DNA from: Paenibacillus swuensis
GTDB lineage: Bacteria; Bacillota; Bacilli; Paenibacillales; DY6
NCBI RefSeq assembly: GCF_001644605.1
Contig: NZ_CP011388.1
Span: 3,066,501-3,130,500 of the forward strand
Length of the DNA stretch: 64,000 nt
Direction: 5' to 3'
Shown here: positions 26,673 through 36,742 of the stretch, piece after piece
How the letters are laid out: every line of letters starts with the position of its first letter
Numbering within the stretch: position 1 is the first letter of the stretch
Notes under the pieces: generated by a model
What the model was told of the DNA's origin: nothing
Databases searched by the model: none
What the model saw: the letters and a program-made list of their open reading frames with translations, nothing else
Made by a program: the position numbers and the translations under genes

Positions 26673-27905
26673 ATGCAAGACACTTTCCAACAACAATTAC
26701 ATAAATATGCGGAACTCATCGTTAAGGTAGGCGTCAACTTGCAGCCTGGCCAAGTGCTTTATGTGGAGTCCCCGCTGGAAGCGGCCGAACTGACGCGTGT
26801 TCTTGTACGCAAAGCCTATGAAGCCGGAGCAAAGTACGTCCAGGTAGCCTGGGATGACGAGGCCGTTACAAGAGCACGTTTCGAAACGGCTCCCGAGGAT
26901 TCCTTCTCTTACTATCCGCAGTGGAATGCTTCCATGATGGAGCAATTGGCGGAGGGCGGAGGCGCCCTGGTCAACATTAAAGTGCCGAATCCGGATCTGT
27001 TCGAAGGAATTGACGGCCGGAAGGTATCGACGGCAACCCGCGCGGCGGCTAAAGCTAGGGAAACTTTCTCCGGGTATGTTCGGACGAACAAGTTAAGTTG
27101 GTGTTTAGTGAAGGCGCCAACCCGCGTATGGGCCAACAAGGTGTTTGCGGACCTGCCGGAAGAAGATCGTATGCAAGCGATGTGGGAAACCATCTTCATG
27201 ATGAATCGAATCGATCAGCCTGACCCGGTTGCCGCATGGCAGAAGCATATCGCTCATTTGAACGGCGTATCCGAGCGTCTTAACACGAAGCGTTACGCCA
27301 AATTGCACTTCCGCGCGCCGGGTACGGACCTCACCGTAGAATTGGCCGATAATCACATCTGGGAAGGCGGCGGAGGCGAGAATCAGAGCGGTGTCTATTT
27401 CATGGCCAACATGCCGACCGAAGAAGTATTCACGATGCCCAAGCGATCTGGAACCAACGGGAAGGTAACCAGCACGATGCCGTTAAACCTGAACGGCAGC
27501 TTGGTAGATAAGTTTACCTTAACGTTTGCAGAAGGCAAAGTCGTCGATTATTCTGCGGAAGTGGGCTATGATGCGCTGAAGGCCTTGTTGGAAACGGATG
27601 AAGGAGCTAGATATCTGGGTGAAGTCGCTTTAGTACCCGACGATTCCCCGATTTCCAACCTGAACCGGATATTCTTCAATACCGGATTGGACGAGAACGC
27701 ATCCTGCCACCTTGCGATTGGCAGCGCGTATCCTTTCAATATAGAAGGCGGTACGGAGATGTCGAAGGAAGAGCTGCTGGCTAGCGGCGCCAACGTCAGC
27801 CTTACGCATGTTGATTTCATGATCGGCTCCAAGGAGCTGGATCTGGACGGTATTTTGGCTGACGGTACGGTGGAGCCATTATTCCGTAAAGGAAACTGGG
27901 TCTAA
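26673..27905 (+). CDS. Aminopeptidase, M29 (AmpS/PepS) family
   Basis: A 410-residue cytoplasmic metallo-aminopeptidase that removes N-terminal residues from peptides. Family features are the GGGENQSGVYFMANMPTEEVFTMP segment near residue 245 with the metal-binding Glu residues, NTGLDENASCHLAIGSAYP near 338 with His, and the C-terminal THVDFMIGSKELDLDG with His and Asp. The ATG at 26673 follows GAGGG; an in-frame ATG at 26604 would add an unsupported 23 residues. It is transcribed alone, with terminators on both sides. Confidence 0.92.
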   Translation: MQDTFQQQLHKYAELIVKVGVNLQPGQVLYVESPLEAAELTRVLVRKAYEAGAKYVQVAWDDEAVTRARFETAPEDSFSYYPQWNASMMEQLAEGGGALVNIKVPNPDLFEGIDGRKVSTATRAAAKARETFSGYVRTNKLSWCLVKAPTRVWANKVFADLPEEDRMQAMWETIFMMNRIDQPDPVAAWQKHIAHLNGVSERLNTKRYAKLHFRAPGTDLTVELADNHIWEGGGGENQSGVYFMANMPTEEVFTMPKRSGTNGKVTSTMPLNLNGSLVDKFTLTFAEGKVVDYSAEVGYDALKALLETDEGARYLGEVALVPDDSPISNLNRIFFNTGLDENASCHLAIGSAYPFNIEGGTEMSKEELLASGANVSLTHVDFMIGSKELDLDGILADGTVEPLFRKGNWV

Positions 27906-27940
27906 CCCAACGGGTGGGACACATCACCCGGAATACAACA

Positions 27941-27971
27941 AAGGGAGCTGCACGAATGCGGCTCCCTTTTC
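27941..27971 (+). terminator. Terminator after the M29 aminopeptidase
   Basis: AAGGGAGC at 27941 pairs with GCTCCCTT, with a loop of 12 bases, followed by TTTT. A smaller hairpin, CGGGTG/CACCCG, precedes it at 27911-27930. Confidence 0.75.
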
Positions 27972-27988
27972 CATACTCACCTCAGCCA

Positions 27989-28468
27989 TTAATTTCTCAA
28001 CAACTGTAGAAAGGTTGCCGTAGACGTGGCCACAAGCGAACCTTTGTCGTTGCGAATCTCGCATGAGGCCTGTATAACTTCCCTGGCTTGATTGACGAGC
28101 TTCGCCTCGGCGATGAGCTTTTTGCCCGTGCCCGCATGATGATAATGGACTTGCATATCGATCGTGACGAATTTCACGTCAGGCTCAAGCTTGTGTTCGA
28201 TCATCCAGGCCATGGCCATATCGGCTAATGTAGCTGTAATCCCCCCGTATACAATCCGATACGGATTCTGAATGTCCGGTGTGATCGGCATAGAGCAAAC
28301 GAAGAGGTCTTGATCCTTCGAAGGCTCCATAACGATACCCAGAAAGTTACCCAGAAACGGATATTTGTTCTCTTTCATCGTCTCCAGGGCAGTAACGGCC
28401 TTATCCACAATGCGGACGCCGCGATCCGAGAGGGAATCTATTCTTTGAGCTAAATGTTGCCGATCCAT
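27989..28468 (-). CDS. PaaI-family hotdog thioesterase
   Basis: A 159-residue protein with a single hotdog fold of the acyl-CoA thioesterase PaaI/YuxO type. The active-site region is RIVYGGITATLADMAMAWMIE near residue 72, where an Asp or Glu polarises water, followed by the strand FVTIDMQVHYHHA. It starts 36 bases after the stop of the P450-reductase gene in the same direction, so the two are probably co-transcribed. That pairing suggests action on fatty acyl chains handled by the P450, but no substrate can be named. Confidence 0.8.
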   Translation of the reverse strand: MDRQHLAQRIDSLSDRGVRIVDKAVTALETMKENKYPFLGNFLGIVMEPSKDQDLFVCSMPITPDIQNPYRIVYGGITATLADMAMAWMIEHKLEPDVKFVTIDMQVHYHHAGTGKKLIAEAKLVNQAREVIQASCEIRNDKGSLVATSTATFLQLLRN

Positions 28469-28503
28469 ATGATATTACATCCCCTAACTGAACTGATAAC
28501 TCA

Positions 28504-31500
28504 TTATAATCCTGCCCATACATCTTTGGCGTATCTGCCTTCTTGTTGCAGTTTGTTGAGCCACTCGGCGGCTTCCTCCGTTGTTACCTTGTGCACATCC
28601 GAATAAGCTTGACACAGGGTTGCTTCCACATCCGGAGCCATCTTGCTGCCGTCGCCGCACACATATAGCTTAGCTCCGTTGTCGATCAACTGAATTAACT
28701 GCTCCCCGTTGTCACGCATCAAATGCTGTACGTAGGTTTTCGGTTGACCCTCGACTCGCGAGCAAGCGGTATGAAGCTTCACGATGCCCTCGTTCTGATA
28801 GCCTTCCAGCTCTTGTTTGTACAGATAATCCTCTTCGGGACGACGACAGCCAAAATAGAGATGAGCCTCTCCCAGTGTCAGTCCTTGCAGGATCATCTCG
28901 TGACGCGCTTGCAAAAATCCGCGGAATGGGGCAACGCCAGTACCTGGCCCTATCATAATCATCGGCGTTAACGGATCGGCAGGCAACTGGAAATCAGACT
29001 CCGGCGTGCGGATAAAGATGGCGACCGGATCTCTCGGCTTGCGCTCCCTCAAGTAATTGGAAGCGACGCCGCGGTACTCGCCTAAACCGCTCCAGGCTGC
29101 TCCTTTCACCACACTGACCGTAATACTTGCGCGATCCGCCGTTACGGCAGGCGAGCTTGAGATCGAGTAGTAGCGGGCTTTCAACGGTGGCAGCAGTTCG
29201 AGAAACCGTTCAAAAGGGAGCTCGCAAGCTTCATATTTGTCCAGAAGATCAAACATCGATAATCTCTTCTTCAGAACTTGCGATTGATAAGCGTCCTCTT
29301 CCAGTAAAGCTTCGATTTCACGTTTATGCGGCGGACAGACGGTAAATGAAGCCAGCTCGCGAAGCTGCGCCCGCGTGGCCGCCTCCTGAAGCTCCACGCA
29401 ATGGCTTAATAAATCATGAAGCGAAACAGGTCTGTTTAACGGCAGATGCGCCGCGCTTCGGCCGCTCGCGTTTAAGATCAGATGATCATTGGCCTGAAAA
29501 CCGAAGCGTTTCACAATCTTTCCGACCAGCTCCGGTGAATTGACAGGAAGGACGCCCATGTGATCACCCTCTTGATAGACGGCCCCTTCCGGCAGGTTCA
29601 CTTCGATGTGGCGCGTGCTTCGTTCGCTTCCTTCGGCGAGAAGTTCGCGGTTCTCGGCAATGGTGGTGACAATCGCCTCATAGGTTTCCGCGATGGGGGT
29701 GCCCACGATGCCGCTGACGAATTGAACGCTGAGGTTGCTATGGGCTTTAGCGGCGGAAGGCTTAACTTCCAATCCTAAAGCCGTCATCACTTGCGGCCAT
29801 AAAGATTCCCGCCAGGCTTCCAATTGCAGCTCGAAATCTCCGCTTGCATCGCCTTCTCCCCGCGAGGCCAATCGACGCCCTCCCTTGGCGGTAAGGATCT
29901 CATCAACGAGACGGGGAACATTCTGATAGGTGCTGGCCCAGTTATGATCGCCGCAACCGAATACGACATAGTTCAACCCTTCAAATTCAGAGGTGTCCGC
30001 GCCTTCAATCCAATGCACAAAGTCGCCGGCATTGCTCGGCGGCTTGCCGTTGTATGAGGCAGTGACGATAATAACCGCGCCTTCTTTAGGCAACGCGCCC
30101 ATCCGCGCATTCATGGGTGCCGATTCGCTGCGGAAACCGAGGTAACGGGCTTCGTCCGCCAGTTCCCTGGCAATACCTTCGGCCGTACCCAAGTTCGAGC
30201 CATAGAGCACCAGCAGCGGCGTGTCGTGCTGGGCGACAGGGTTGTTATGACGTTGTTCTTGTTTGTGTGGCTTAGCAGCAGGTTCCGTACTCACCCCTGA
30301 GATTGTGAACGAGGGACTGCCCGCCCGCGTTCTGACGCGCATGGTAAAGCCATCCGGTTTCAACGTGAGGGATTCTTTGACCTTAAGCTGATAGTTGGTA
30401 TGATCAATAATCTCGAATTGCTTCAGGACCACCCCAAGAACGAGCGTCGCTTCCTGAAGGGCGAACTGCTGCCCGATGCAAGCGCGTTGTCCGTTTCCGA
30501 ACGGCTTGTATGCATCATGTGGGATCGTGCTCGGATTCTCGAACCGCTCGGGCACGAAAGCTTCCACATCTTCGCCCCAAGCCTCCGTATCTCTGTGAAG
30601 CTTAGGAATCAGTACATTCACACTGTCCCCTTTAACAAGCGGATACGTGCCCGCGAGCATGGTATCTTCCTTGGCGATCAACGAAAAGGCAGGCGCGGTC
30701 GGCCACAGGCGTAAAGCTTCGTTCAGGATCATCTGAATATATTTTAACTGACGCACTTGCTGATAGGAGGGGACGGGATCCGTAAGCACACGATCGACCT
30801 CATCGTATGCTTTCTGGAGCTTATCCGGATTCTTGAGCAAATAATAGAGCGCGAAAGACAGCAGTCCGCTGGTAGTCTCATGACCCGCTATAAGAAACGT
30901 AATGATCTGATACCGGATATTCTCATCATCCAGTCCTTCTCCTGACTCCGGGTCCTTGCCGCTAAGCATGTGAGAGAGCAGGTCTGCCGCGGTTTCGTCT
31001 CCTTGCGATTTACGTTCCGCGATGATCTTGTCGACAAGGGAGAACATCGTTTGGATATCATGGTTGAATTGACGCTTTGTCAACACCATCAACTTATCCT
31101 TGATTCCCAACCGTTGCAGCTGTCCCATGGCTTCATCCAAGGCGCGGACCATACTGGTGATGAAAGGGTGAGGCTGCTCGCGATAGAAGCTGTTAAAGCG
31201 ATAGTTGAATCCGCACAAACCGATCGTATCGAGTGTCAACCGTGTCATGTCTTCAGGCACTTCCACACTTTCATCCGGATTCAGCCGCGACCATTTCTGA
31301 ACGAGTTGCACCGCGATATCGACCATCATTTCATGATAGCCTTGCATCGCCCTTTGGCTGAAGCTGGGCAGGAGAATGTTGTGCGCCTTCTGCCAATTCG
31401 GTTCTTCGGTCCAGCTTGTAAACAAGCCGTCGCCCGCGAAAGCTCTGACTTTCTGCAGGGGAGCCCATACATTCTTGTCAAATCTGGATTCATCGCAAGC

Positions 31501-31725
31501 CTCCGCAACCAGCTTATGATCGGATATGTACACACGGGTGCCGCTGCCCGGATACTCCAGCTTGAAGATGGGGCCGTATTCATAGGCAAGTTTCACAATG
31601 GATTGTACAGGCGCTTCGGCGTCGACAAGCGGCAAGTTGCCCAAGGGACCAAAAGTTTTGGGCTGTGGAATAAGTTTGCTGTCCTGCAAAGAATTCATCC
31701 TCTTTTTTGATTTTTTGATCAACAT
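28504..31725 (-). CDS. Bifunctional cytochrome P450/NADPH-P450 reductase (CYP102 type)
   Basis: A 1073-residue self-sufficient fatty-acid hydroxylase like P450 BM3. The haem domain (about 1-465) has the oxygen-binding helix [11 protein letters not shown], the ExxR in NEALRLWP, and haem ligand Cys416 in [10 protein letters not shown]. The FMN domain begins near 505 with [13 protein letters not shown], and the FAD/NADPH reductase (about 690-1073) has [21 protein letters not shown] and the C-terminal YVCGDGSKM. The TTG at 31725 has GGAGCGG 7 bases upstream; the ATG at 31698 directly abuts its ribosome-binding site, so TTG is preferred. It catalyses sub-terminal hydroxylation of medium and long fatty acids in related enzymes. 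No FatR-type repressor gene is adjacent. Confidence 0.95.
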   Translation of the reverse strand: MLIKKSKKRMNSLQDSKLIPQPKTFGPLGNLPLVDAEAPVQSIVKLAYEYGPIFKLEYPGSGTRVYISDHKLVAEACDESRFDKNVWAPLQKVRAFAGDGLFTSWTEEPNWQKAHNILLPSFSQRAMQGYHEMMVDIAVQLVQKWSRLNPDESVEVPEDMTRLTLDTIGLCGFNYRFNSFYREQPHPFITSMVRALDEAMGQLQRLGIKDKLMVLTKRQFNHDIQTMFSLVDKIIAERKSQGDETAADLLSHMLSGKDPESGEGLDDENIRYQIITFLIAGHETTSGLLSFALYYLLKNPDKLQKAYDEVDRVLTDPVPSYQQVRQLKYIQMILNEALRLWPTAPAFSLIAKEDTMLAGTYPLVKGDSVNVLIPKLHRDTEAWGEDVEAFVPERFENPSTIPHDAYKPFGNGQRACIGQQFALQEATLVLGVVLKQFEIIDHTNYQLKVKESLTLKPDGFTMRVRTRAGSPSFTISGVSTEPAAKPHKQEQRHNNPVAQHDTPLLVLYGSNLGTAEGIARELADEARYLGFRSESAPMNARMGALPKEGAVIIVTASYNGKPPSNAGDFVHWIEGADTSEFEGLNYVVFGCGDHNWASTYQNVPRLVDEILTAKGGRRLASRGEGDASGDFELQLEAWRESLWPQVMTALGLEVKPSAAKAHSNLSVQFVSGIVGTPIAETYEAIVTTIAENRELLAEGSERSTRHIEVNLPEGAVYQEGDHMGVLPVNSPELVGKIVKRFGFQANDHLILNASGRSAAHLPLNRPVSLHDLLSHCVELQEAATRAQLRELASFTVCPPHKREIEALLEEDAYQSQVLKKRLSMFDLLDKYEACELPFERFLELLPPLKARYYSISSSPAVTADRASITVSVVKGAAWSGLGEYRGVASNYLRERKPRDPVAIFIRTPESDFQLPADPLTPMIMIGPGTGVAPFRGFLQARHEMILQGLTLGEAHLYFGCRRPEEDYLYKQELEGYQNEGIVKLHTACSRVEGQPKTYVQHLMRDNGEQLIQLIDNGAKLYVCGDGSKMAPDVEATLCQAYSDVHKVTTEEAAEWLNKLQQEGRYAKDVWAGL

Positions 31726-31773
31726 TCATCCGCTCCGTTCCTTATCATTTCCCATAATTTGAAAAATCAATAT

Positions 31774-31845
31774 ATGAATATAGACATATGCACTTCTCAA
31801 TTCTCATTTTAGAACGGATTAAAGACGAAATTCAAACGATTTGAA
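31774..31845. promoter_or_regulatory. Two palindromes upstream of the P450 gene
   Basis: TTCAAACGATTTGAA at 31831-31845 is a palindrome with a 3-base centre, and ATATG/CATAT arms lie around an 8-base centre at 31774-31791. Both are in the 245-base divergent gap and could be repressor sites for the P450 operon. Confidence 0.4.
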
Positions 31846-31970
31846 CAAAACGGTCATAAAGTACTATTTGAAGATGGACTGGACTTTTGGGGATCCAGGT
31901 TGCTTGCGAAATCAATCTGCATGTAAAATAAGGGTATACATAAGCAAGATTAAAGAAGGAGCACTCATTC

Positions 31971-32717
31971 ATGAAAGCCTGGTTCGAGCAAAGTTTCGGT
32001 AAAGATTATTTGACTGTGTATAAACATCGGGATCTGCTGGGGGCTCAGCAGGAAGTGAAAGGCATGATGGACTGGCTGCAATTGCCTGCGGGTGCTAACG
32101 TTCTGGATTTATGCTGCGGCATGGGTCGGCATTCCCTCGCGTTGGCTGAATTGGGCTATAACGTAACCGGTATGGATTTATCCGAGGTGTTGCTTGCGGA
32201 AGCGGAAGCTATGGACTCTGCCGGGCAGGTAACCTGGATCAGGGGAGATATGCGCGAAGTGCCGCTGGAAGGGCCGTATGACGCGCTTGTAAATCTGTTT
32301 ACCTCATTCGGATACTTTAATGAAGATGAAGAAAACAGCAAGGTTATTAAAGAGATTGGTCGTCTGCTTAAGCCTGGCGGATTATTCATCATCGACTTCT
32401 TGAATGCCAGCTGGGTTGAAGCCCATTTGGTGCCGGAATCCCTCAGGTCCGACGGAGATATTCATATATTGGAACAACGTGTCGTTGAAGAAGGCTTTGT
32501 CAAAAAGAAAATTACACTGCATGAAGCCGGTGCCGAGCCCCGGGTCTATTACGAGCAAGTTAAATTGTATGGTCTTCCTGATATGATTAAGTTCTGTGAG
32601 GATTATGGATTAACCATCGACCGAGTATATGGTGAATATAGTGCTGAGGAGTACAAAGCGGACACTTCGTCCAGATTGATTATGGTGGGTCATAAACAGG
32701 TGAACGGTGATGGCTGA
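31971..32717 (+). CDS. SAM-dependent class I methyltransferase
   Basis: A 248-residue Rossmann-fold methyltransferase. Motif I is VLDLCCGMGRHSLALAELG near residue 45, followed by the acidic TGMDLS and the motif II region WIRGDMRE, and LKPGGLFIIDF near 135. The target is unknown. ATG 31971 follows AAGGAG. It overlaps the following MBL-fold gene by 8 bases, so the two are translationally coupled. The divergent gap upstream contains a possible promoter TTGCTT-N18-TAAAAT near 31905. Confidence 0.85.
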   Translation: MKAWFEQSFGKDYLTVYKHRDLLGAQQEVKGMMDWLQLPAGANVLDLCCGMGRHSLALAELGYNVTGMDLSEVLLAEAEAMDSAGQVTWIRGDMREVPLEGPYDALVNLFTSFGYFNEDEENSKVIKEIGRLLKPGGLFIIDFLNASWVEAHLVPESLRSDGDIHILEQRVVEEGFVKKKITLHEAGAEPRVYYEQVKLYGLPDMIKFCEDYGLTIDRVYGEYSAEEYKADTSSRLIMVGHKQVNGDG

Positions 32718-33726
32718 TGAGAACAACCTGAATTATGGCGAAATTCGCAGATTAAAGGTACCCTTGCCGTTCTCGTTACGGTATGTGAACAGTTACATTA
32801 TAAGGGATGTACCCGCAGAGGATGCAGATTCGGCTGACCGGTATACCGTTATCGATCCGGGACTTCACACGTCGGATGCAGTTCAGGTTTGGACCGAAAC
32901 GCTTGAAGCCTGGGGCATTGCATTTGACCAAATCCGGCAAATTCTGCTCACACATTATCATCCGGATCATTATGGTTTAGCAGGTTGGATGCAACAACAA
33001 GCCGGAGGTGTTCCGGTTCGATTGTCTCGTCTGGGGCACGAACATGCTGTTCGGTTATGGGGGGACGGTCATGCCGAATATGCGAATGAATTGCGACAGC
33101 TTTACCTCAGTCACGGGCTCGATGTATCGCTGGCGGATTTGATGGTGCCGCATATGAACGGTTTCGTCCCGCAGGTTTCGCCGCAACCGGTAATCACATA
33201 CATGGAAGAAGGGGAGCAGCTAACCTTCGGAGGCAGAACTTATAATCTGCTTCATACGCCTGGCCACGCATGGGGGCATCTGTGTTTCCATGATGAGGCG
33301 GGGAAGACGATATTTTGCGGCGATCAGGTGCTTCCGTTAATCACACCCAATGTCAGTCTACTGCCGGGAAGTGACCCTAATCCGCTGAATTCTTTCATGA
33401 TAAGTTTGCAAGACTTGGAGCAGTTAGATGTGGAGCAGGCCTATCCCGGGCACCGGGATCCGTTCCGAACTTGGCATGAACGGGTGAGGGAGCTTCTTAC
33501 GCATCATGAGGAAAGACTTACCTATATTGAGGAGCACCTGATTGCGCCAATGACAGGCTACGAGCTGTGCCGATTGATGTTCGGCGAGAGTCTGACCGTG
33601 CATCAACTGCGCTTCGCCATGTCGGAAACGCTGGCACATCTGGTATATCTGCGCGAGTTGAAGCGCGTTGTAGAATCCCAGACGGAAAACGGCGTTACTT
33701 ATTTTCACCGGCAACCTCTGTACTAA
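32710..33726 (+). CDS. MBL-fold metallo-hydrolase
   Basis: A 338-residue metallo-beta-lactamase-fold hydrolase. Ligands are seen in LTHYHPDHYG near residue 80, in HTPGHAWGH near 187, in FCGDQV near 208 and in AYPGHRDP near 246. The last 90 residues form an extra helical domain, as in the group of MBL proteins related to YflN/LACTB2. ATG 32710 has AGGTGA 6 bases upstream; a GTG one codon earlier is possible. It is coupled to the upstream methyltransferase. The substrate is unknown. Confidence 0.85.
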   Translation: MADENNLNYGEIRRLKVPLPFSLRYVNSYIIRDVPAEDADSADRYTVIDPGLHTSDAVQVWTETLEAWGIAFDQIRQILLTHYHPDHYGLAGWMQQQAGGVPVRLSRLGHEHAVRLWGDGHAEYANELRQLYLSHGLDVSLADLMVPHMNGFVPQVSPQPVITYMEEGEQLTFGGRTYNLLHTPGHAWGHLCFHDEAGKTIFCGDQVLPLITPNVSLLPGSDPNPLNSFMISLQDLEQLDVEQAYPGHRDPFRTWHERVRELLTHHEERLTYIEEHLIAPMTGYELCRLMFGESLTVHQLRFAMSETLAHLVYLRELKRVVESQTENGVTYFHRQPLY

Positions 33727-33730
33727 GCCA

Positions 33731-33771
33731 AAAAACCAGCGTGCCTCGGATATCGAAGCACGCTGGTTTTC
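33731..33771. terminator. Bidirectional terminator between MBL gene and ssuA
   Basis: AAAACCAGCGTGC and GCACGCTGGTTTT form a 13-base-pair stem around a loop of 13, between convergent genes. Confidence 0.85.
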
Positions 33772-33783
33772 TTTGACGCCCGT

Positions 33784-34836
33784 CTATTTCCCCAACGCTT
33801 CTTGAACGAAGGTGTTATCCACGACTTCCTTTACATCGATTTTCTTCTTAATACCGCCGGTATCGAACAACAAGTCCGCCGTTTCCTGCTGGGCTTTAAG
33901 GTATGCATCACTGACAGGTTCCACAATCGGATTCTGCTTCTCAATGATGCTCTTCATGAGTGCAGGTTCAATCTTCTTCAAACCCGCATATAGCTCCACC
34001 GCTTCATCCAGGTGCTCTTGCTGCCAATCCAGTCCTTTCTTATATTCACTCAAAAATAACTTTACCAATTCGGGATGTTCTTTCGCGAATTCCGTTCTGA
34101 CGATGGCGAAGGAAGGGCTGGCCAAGTCCAACTGCTTGCCGTTCGCGAGCAATACCGCCCCTTGTTGCTGAGCAATGGAAACGTAGGGTTCCCAAATAGC
34201 CCAGGCATCCACCGCTTTGGACGCGAACGCGGCTTGCGCCTCATCAGGTTGCAATTGGATCAGATCAATATCGCTAGGCTTCAAGCCGTCCTTTACCGCC
34301 GCGCGATATACGAACGTATAAGCTGAACTGCCCTTGGCTACGGCGACTTTCTTGCCTTTGAGATCGCTGATCCGCTTGATGCCGCTGTCACCATGAACGA
34401 TAATGGAATCTCCCCGTTTACCGTCGGATAGAACCGCGATTTCTTTAAATTGAACGCCGCCGGCCTGACCGGCGATAACCGGTCCGTTGCCGACCAGTCC
34501 GAAGTCAAGACGATCCGCCGCGATGGCTTCAAAGTGGGGCGGACCGCTGGGGAATTCGGACCATTTGACTTCGGCTCCCGCTTTGGCAAAGGCTTCTTCG
34601 AGCCAACCCTTTTCCTGCTGCAGATTGAGCAAGCCGACACCTTGGTATCCAATGTTCACAGTAATTTTCTCTTTCGGTTTGTTGGAAGATGTATCTTCCG
34701 AAACTTTTGAATCCGCATCAGCCGCAACCGAAGAGCTGGTGTTATTGTTGCCGCAACCTGTCAGCACCAAGACGAATGCCAGAACCAGACTAAGCGATAC
34801 GGATGTCAACCATGTTCTTCTTTTGTTTATGTACAT
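33784..34836 (-). CDS. ssuA: Aliphatic sulfonate ABC transporter binding lipoprotein
   Basis: A 350-residue extracellular binding protein of the SsuA/TauA/NrtA-like family. A lipoprotein signal covers about 1-27 with lipobox LTGC. The binding domain has VNIGYQGVGLLNLQQEKGWLE, then RLDFGLVGNGPVIAGQAGG and DAWAIWEPY, typical of sulfonate binders. The ATG at 34836 follows GGAGGGG at 5 bases; the frame extends 14 residues upstream without support. It lies 45 bases after ssuD in the same direction. No permease or ATPase gene is next to it, so those parts must be elsewhere or absent. Confidence 0.9.
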   Translation of the reverse strand: MYINKRRTWLTSVSLSLVLAFVLVLTGCGNNNTSSSVAADADSKVSEDTSSNKPKEKITVNIGYQGVGLLNLQQEKGWLEEAFAKAGAEVKWSEFPSGPPHFEAIAADRLDFGLVGNGPVIAGQAGGVQFKEIAVLSDGKRGDSIIVHGDSGIKRISDLKGKKVAVAKGSSAYTFVYRAAVKDGLKPSDIDLIQLQPDEAQAAFASKAVDAWAIWEPYVSIAQQQGAVLLANGKQLDLASPSFAIVRTEFAKEHPELVKLFLSEYKKGLDWQQEHLDEAVELYAGLKKIEPALMKSIIEKQNPIVEPVSDAYLKAQQETADLLFDTGGIKKKIDVKEVVDNTFVQEALGK

Positions 34837-34881
34837 ATAAACCCCTCCATAATAATGATAGATGCAAACCGTTACCACAAA

Positions 34882-36048
34882 TTAAACAACGACCTTCACT
34901 TCACGCGCCGCCAACTTCGCTTTCACAAGAGGTAAGAGATGCTCTCCCGCAATTTGCGCCTCTTCGACATGTGGATAGCCTGATAGAACGAAAGTGGAAA
35001 TGCCCGCGTCGATAAATTCCAGCAATCGATCTGAAACCTGCGCCGGAGTTCCTACAAATGTGACGGCACCCCCGCCGCGTACACGTGCCAAACCGCTCCA
35101 CAGATTAGGTCCGATGATGTAGCCGTTTGCTTCGGAATCCTTCCACAAAGCGGTTTGGCGCTGCTGATTCGTAGCGTCTGACCGACTCTGTACGAATTCG
35201 GAGACGGCTGAAGCTTGCGGATCCACTTTCGAAATGATGTTCCACGCGGCTTTCCACGCTTCTTGCTCCGTTTCTCTTACAACGATCTGTGCGCGCAAAC
35301 CGTAGCGCAGTGTGCGCTGGCTTCCCTGTTTCCGGTTTACATCCGCGAGGTGTCGTTCCACATCCGCGATCTGCTCTTTAATCATGTCCAGCGTCTCAGC
35401 CCACAGCAGATACACATCCGCGGTCTCCGCAGCAACGCGTTTGCCGGCCGGAGAACTGCCGCCGAAGTAAAGAGGCGGGTGAGGCTGCTGTACGGGAGCG
35501 GGAAGATTTAGTCCGCCTTCAACTTCATAATATTTGCCTTTAAAATTTGTGCCGCTCTGGCCGCCTGATTTCACGTATTCCGCAAGGGAGAAATCATGCG
35601 ATTTCGTCCATGAATCCTTAACGATGTTCAGAAATTCAAGCGTGCGTTCATAACGACCGTCATGATTCGAGAACAGCGGATCTCCCGTAGCCCGCAAATC
35701 ATCCGGTGATCCGCCGGTCACCACATTGATTAATGCCCGCCCGCCTGAAATCACATCCAAGGAGGAAGCCATGCGCGCGGCCAATACCGGAGCGATCAAA
35801 CCCGGCCTCATAGCGACCAAAGGCTTCAAGGTTTTCGTGTGCGCGGCGACGGCGGAACCCACAACCCAGGCATCAATGCATTGATGACCGGTGGGGATCA
35901 GGGCGAACTCGAAGCCCGCGGCTTCAGCCGTCTGAGCCACTTCCACAAAGTAATCCAACGAAGGCTCGCGCTCCGGCTTAACCCCGATATACCTTCCGTC
36001 CCCGCTAGTTGGTATAAACCACCCAAATTCAACGTGTTGTCCGCTCAT
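34882..36048 (-). CDS. ssuD: FMNH2-dependent alkanesulfonate monooxygenase
   Basis: A 388-residue luciferase-like TIM-barrel enzyme that uses FMNH2 and oxygen to release sulfite from alkanesulfonates. The SsuD pattern is visible: EFGWFIPTSGDGRYIG at the N-terminus, RPGLIAPVLAARMASSLD near 82, NVVTGGSPDD near 107, PPLYFGGSSPAGKRVA near 190. GGAGG precedes the ATG by 9 bases. It is the first gene of a two-gene unit with ssuA. A supporting flavin reductase gene is not in the window. The leader carries a strong hairpin. Confidence 0.92.
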   Translation of the reverse strand: MSGQHVEFGWFIPTSGDGRYIGVKPEREPSLDYFVEVAQTAEAAGFEFALIPTGHQCIDAWVVGSAVAAHTKTLKPLVAMRPGLIAPVLAARMASSLDVISGGRALINVVTGGSPDDLRATGDPLFSNHDGRYERTLEFLNIVKDSWTKSHDFSLAEYVKSGGQSGTNFKGKYYEVEGGLNLPAPVQQPHPPLYFGGSSPAGKRVAAETADVYLLWAETLDMIKEQIADVERHLADVNRKQGSQRTLRYGLRAQIVVRETEQEAWKAAWNIISKVDPQASAVSEFVQSRSDATNQQRQTALWKDSEANGYIIGPNLWSGLARVRGGGAVTFVGTPAQVSDRLLEFIDAGISTFVLSGYPHVEEAQIAGEHLLPLVKAKLAAREVKVVV

Positions 36049-36103
36049 ATTTCTTCTCCTCCTCTAGTCATTGCTGTGGTTTCCACCGACAGAAACACAA
36101 ATA

Positions 36104-36135
36104 GCCGGAGACTCCCCATCAAGGGTGCCTCCGGC
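36104..36135 (-). promoter_or_regulatory. Leader hairpin upstream of ssuD
   Basis: GCCGGAG at 36104-36110 and CTCCGGC at 36129-36135 pair around an 18-base interior, 55 bases before the ssuD ATG. On the minus strand only a weak T-rich stretch follows, so it may be an attenuator or an RNA-stability element. Nearby, CCGATAG and CTACCGG (minus strand) form an imperfect inverted repeat that could be a regulator site. Confidence 0.4.
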
Positions 36136-36175
36136 CGACCGGTAGAACCAGTTAATCCTATCGGTTAACTATGAA

Positions 36176-36742
36176 TTAAATATTATTCGCATCTTCGCTT
36201 TCTGTCAATTGTTTTTTCTCAAGCTCCGCCTGATAGCCGTGGGCGATTTTACTGGAGGTGGCTGCGGCGATGGCTCCTACGATATCATCAAGAAACGTAT
36301 GAATCTTTCCGTCGTTTTTGTCATTCAGCATAGAAAGTACGCCTTGCTTCTTCTTGTCGATGTAGCCGTAATTCGTAAAGCCTATGCTCCCATACACGTT
36401 TACAATGGATAAAGCCAGAATTTCATCACATCCATACAGCGGCTCGTCGTTATAGATGATATCCTGCAGGGGCTGCATCAGCTTCCCTTGCTCGGCCAGC
36501 ACATCCAGCTGGATGCCCGTCAGGATCGCGTTCTGTACCTCGCGTTTGGCCAGCACACGTTCCATATGACCATATACTTCTTCCAGCGTGAGCCCGGGAA
36601 TATAATCTTTTTGCAGAAATAACACCAATTCCGCGATATCCCGTTTCTTCACGCCTCGTTCTTTCAAGCATTGTTCCGTGGCTTCGGCAACTTTTCGGCT
36701 GTTTAAGCTGTACTTCAAGAGGGGCTCCACCTTTGTCTTCAT
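36176..36742 (-). CDS. Phosphatidylglycerophosphatase A-related protein (YutG type)
   Basis: A 188-residue protein of the PgpA family. The conserved C-terminal region CDEILALSIVNVYGSIGFTNYGYIDKKK (about 103-130) and the acidic FLDDIVGAIAAA near 151 carry the expected metal-binding Asp residues. The Bacillus form is the short YutG type, which lacks strong membrane spans. The family dephosphorylates phosphatidylglycerophosphate in lipid synthesis, but low-temperature or other roles have been suggested for YutG. It is divergent from gerM. Confidence 0.75.
   Translation of the reverse strand: MKTKVEPLLKYSLNSRKVAEATEQCLKERGVKKRDIAELVLFLQKDYIPGLTLEEVYGHMERVLAKREVQNAILTGIQLDVLAEQGKLMQPLQDIIYNDEPLYGCDEILALSIVNVYGSIGFTNYGYIDKKKQGVLSMLNDKNDGKIHTFLDDIVGAIAAATSSKIAHGYQAELEKKQLTESEDANNI

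Noticed and set aside
30970-31710. 246-residue open frame antisense to the P450 gene
   Set aside because: No ribosome-binding site or domain; fully inside the P450 coding region.
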